This document shows, piece after piece, positions 63,896 through 64,000 of a stretch of DNA of 64,000 nucleotides. Each line of letters begins with the position of its first letter. The stretch's first letter is position 1. A program made the position numbers and the translations under genes. Origin of the DNA: Planctomycetales bacterium 71-10 (GTDB lineage: Bacteria; Planctomycetota; Planctomycetia; Isosphaerales; Isosphaeraceae); contig MKTT01000067.1 in NCBI GenBank assembly GCA_001898385.1, positions 48,264-112,263 on the forward strand, read 5' to 3'. The notes beneath the pieces were generated by a model. It ran no database searches and was not told the DNA's origin. It saw nothing but the letters and a program-made list of their open reading frames with translations.

Positions 63896-64000
63896 GTCGA
63901 CATGGCCCGCTGGTGGGGCTAGTGCGTCCTCAGGCTTAAGAACTGGGGTTGGTGGCTTGGGGGCTTGCTGGGTAGCTTTGGGGCCTACGGAGGTGCCCCA
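63896..64000. other. Sequence after the last repeat
   Basis: 105 bases to the window end, starting GTCGACATGGCCCGC. It is G/T-rich towards the end (GGGGTTGGTGGCTTGGGGGC) and holds no supported gene. The cas operon, if linked, would have to lie further right. Confidence 0.4.

Noticed and set aside
51614..63903. Many long open frames on the minus strand across the array (up to 830 codons)
   Set aside because: They consist of the translated repeat (for example FQPTLRLIGGGN, STHPPPHRRRE, NPPSASSAEGT in the three frames) joined by spacers. The repeat has no stop codon on the minus strand, and there is no ribosome site or constant frame.
1..64000. tRNA, rRNA or riboswitch genes
   Set aside because: I looked through the intergenic gaps and recognised no cloverleaf, rRNA segment or known riboswitch consensus; a tRNAscan/Infernal run would be needed to exclude weak cases.

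Overview
The window is a GC-rich bacterial chromosome segment. The gene content points to a planctomycete, most likely of the Isosphaeraceae type: a PVC-type haem protein, a DUF1080 protein, hopanoid genes, BON and GAF/HlyD proteins, and many REP-like dispersed hairpin repeats. That placement is inferred from families and composition, not from a marker gene. No rRNA or tRNA gene was recognised.

Layout. 1-10.8 kb, mostly minus strand: the N-terminal part of a sugar-phosphate isomerase; a small membrane protein; a patatin-like lipase; a hopanoid block (hpnG, hpnH, squalene-hopene cyclase), interrupted by a membrane-protein gene that sits between perfect inverted copies of a dispersed repeat; a four-BON-domain exported protein; and a decayed IS1182-type transposase. 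10.9-21 kb: a large haem/HEAT-repeat protein, lysyl-tRNA synthetase, a 76-bp MITE with a target duplication, a VapBC-like pair, and a porin - Fur - epimerase set on the minus strand. 21.3-28 kb: a plus-strand set of a GAF-fused membrane adaptor, an exported adaptor and a PqqD-like/M50/adaptor fusion, followed by a second site-2-protease-like protein. 28-38.5 kb: a DUF1080 protein, a repeat-containing hypothetical protein and a LOG protein on the minus strand; then uroporphyrinogen decarboxylase, protoporphyrinogen oxidase and a Gfo/Idh/MocA oxidoreductase on the plus strand; then a PAS histidine kinase overlapping a two-domain ABC permease. 38.5-43.9 kb: three tandem paralogous ABC-2-type permeases. 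43.9-51.3 kb: a phosphate block (candidate PHO box, pstSCAB, an M20 peptidase, a PhoB-like regulator), csrA convergent with and overlapping the regulator, and a thioredoxin reductase.

51.66-63.9 kb is one uninterrupted CRISPR array. I counted 172 repeats of 37 bp and 171 spacers of 32-37 bp by reading each repeat start. All repeats looked identical except two with one substitution each. The upstream side (about 51.48-51.66 kb) is relatively AT-rich and looks like the leader; the single-base variant in the second-last repeat supports the right side being leader-distal. No cas gene is in the window. Several spacers are near-duplicates or target homologous but diverged sequences, so the array records repeated encounters with related elements.

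The points most worth following are the very large array and its related spacer pairs, the GAF-adaptor/adaptor/M50 set that looks like an export or processing machine without a visible pump, the triple internally duplicated permease cluster, the MITE, and the repeat-bracketed gene inside the hopanoid block.
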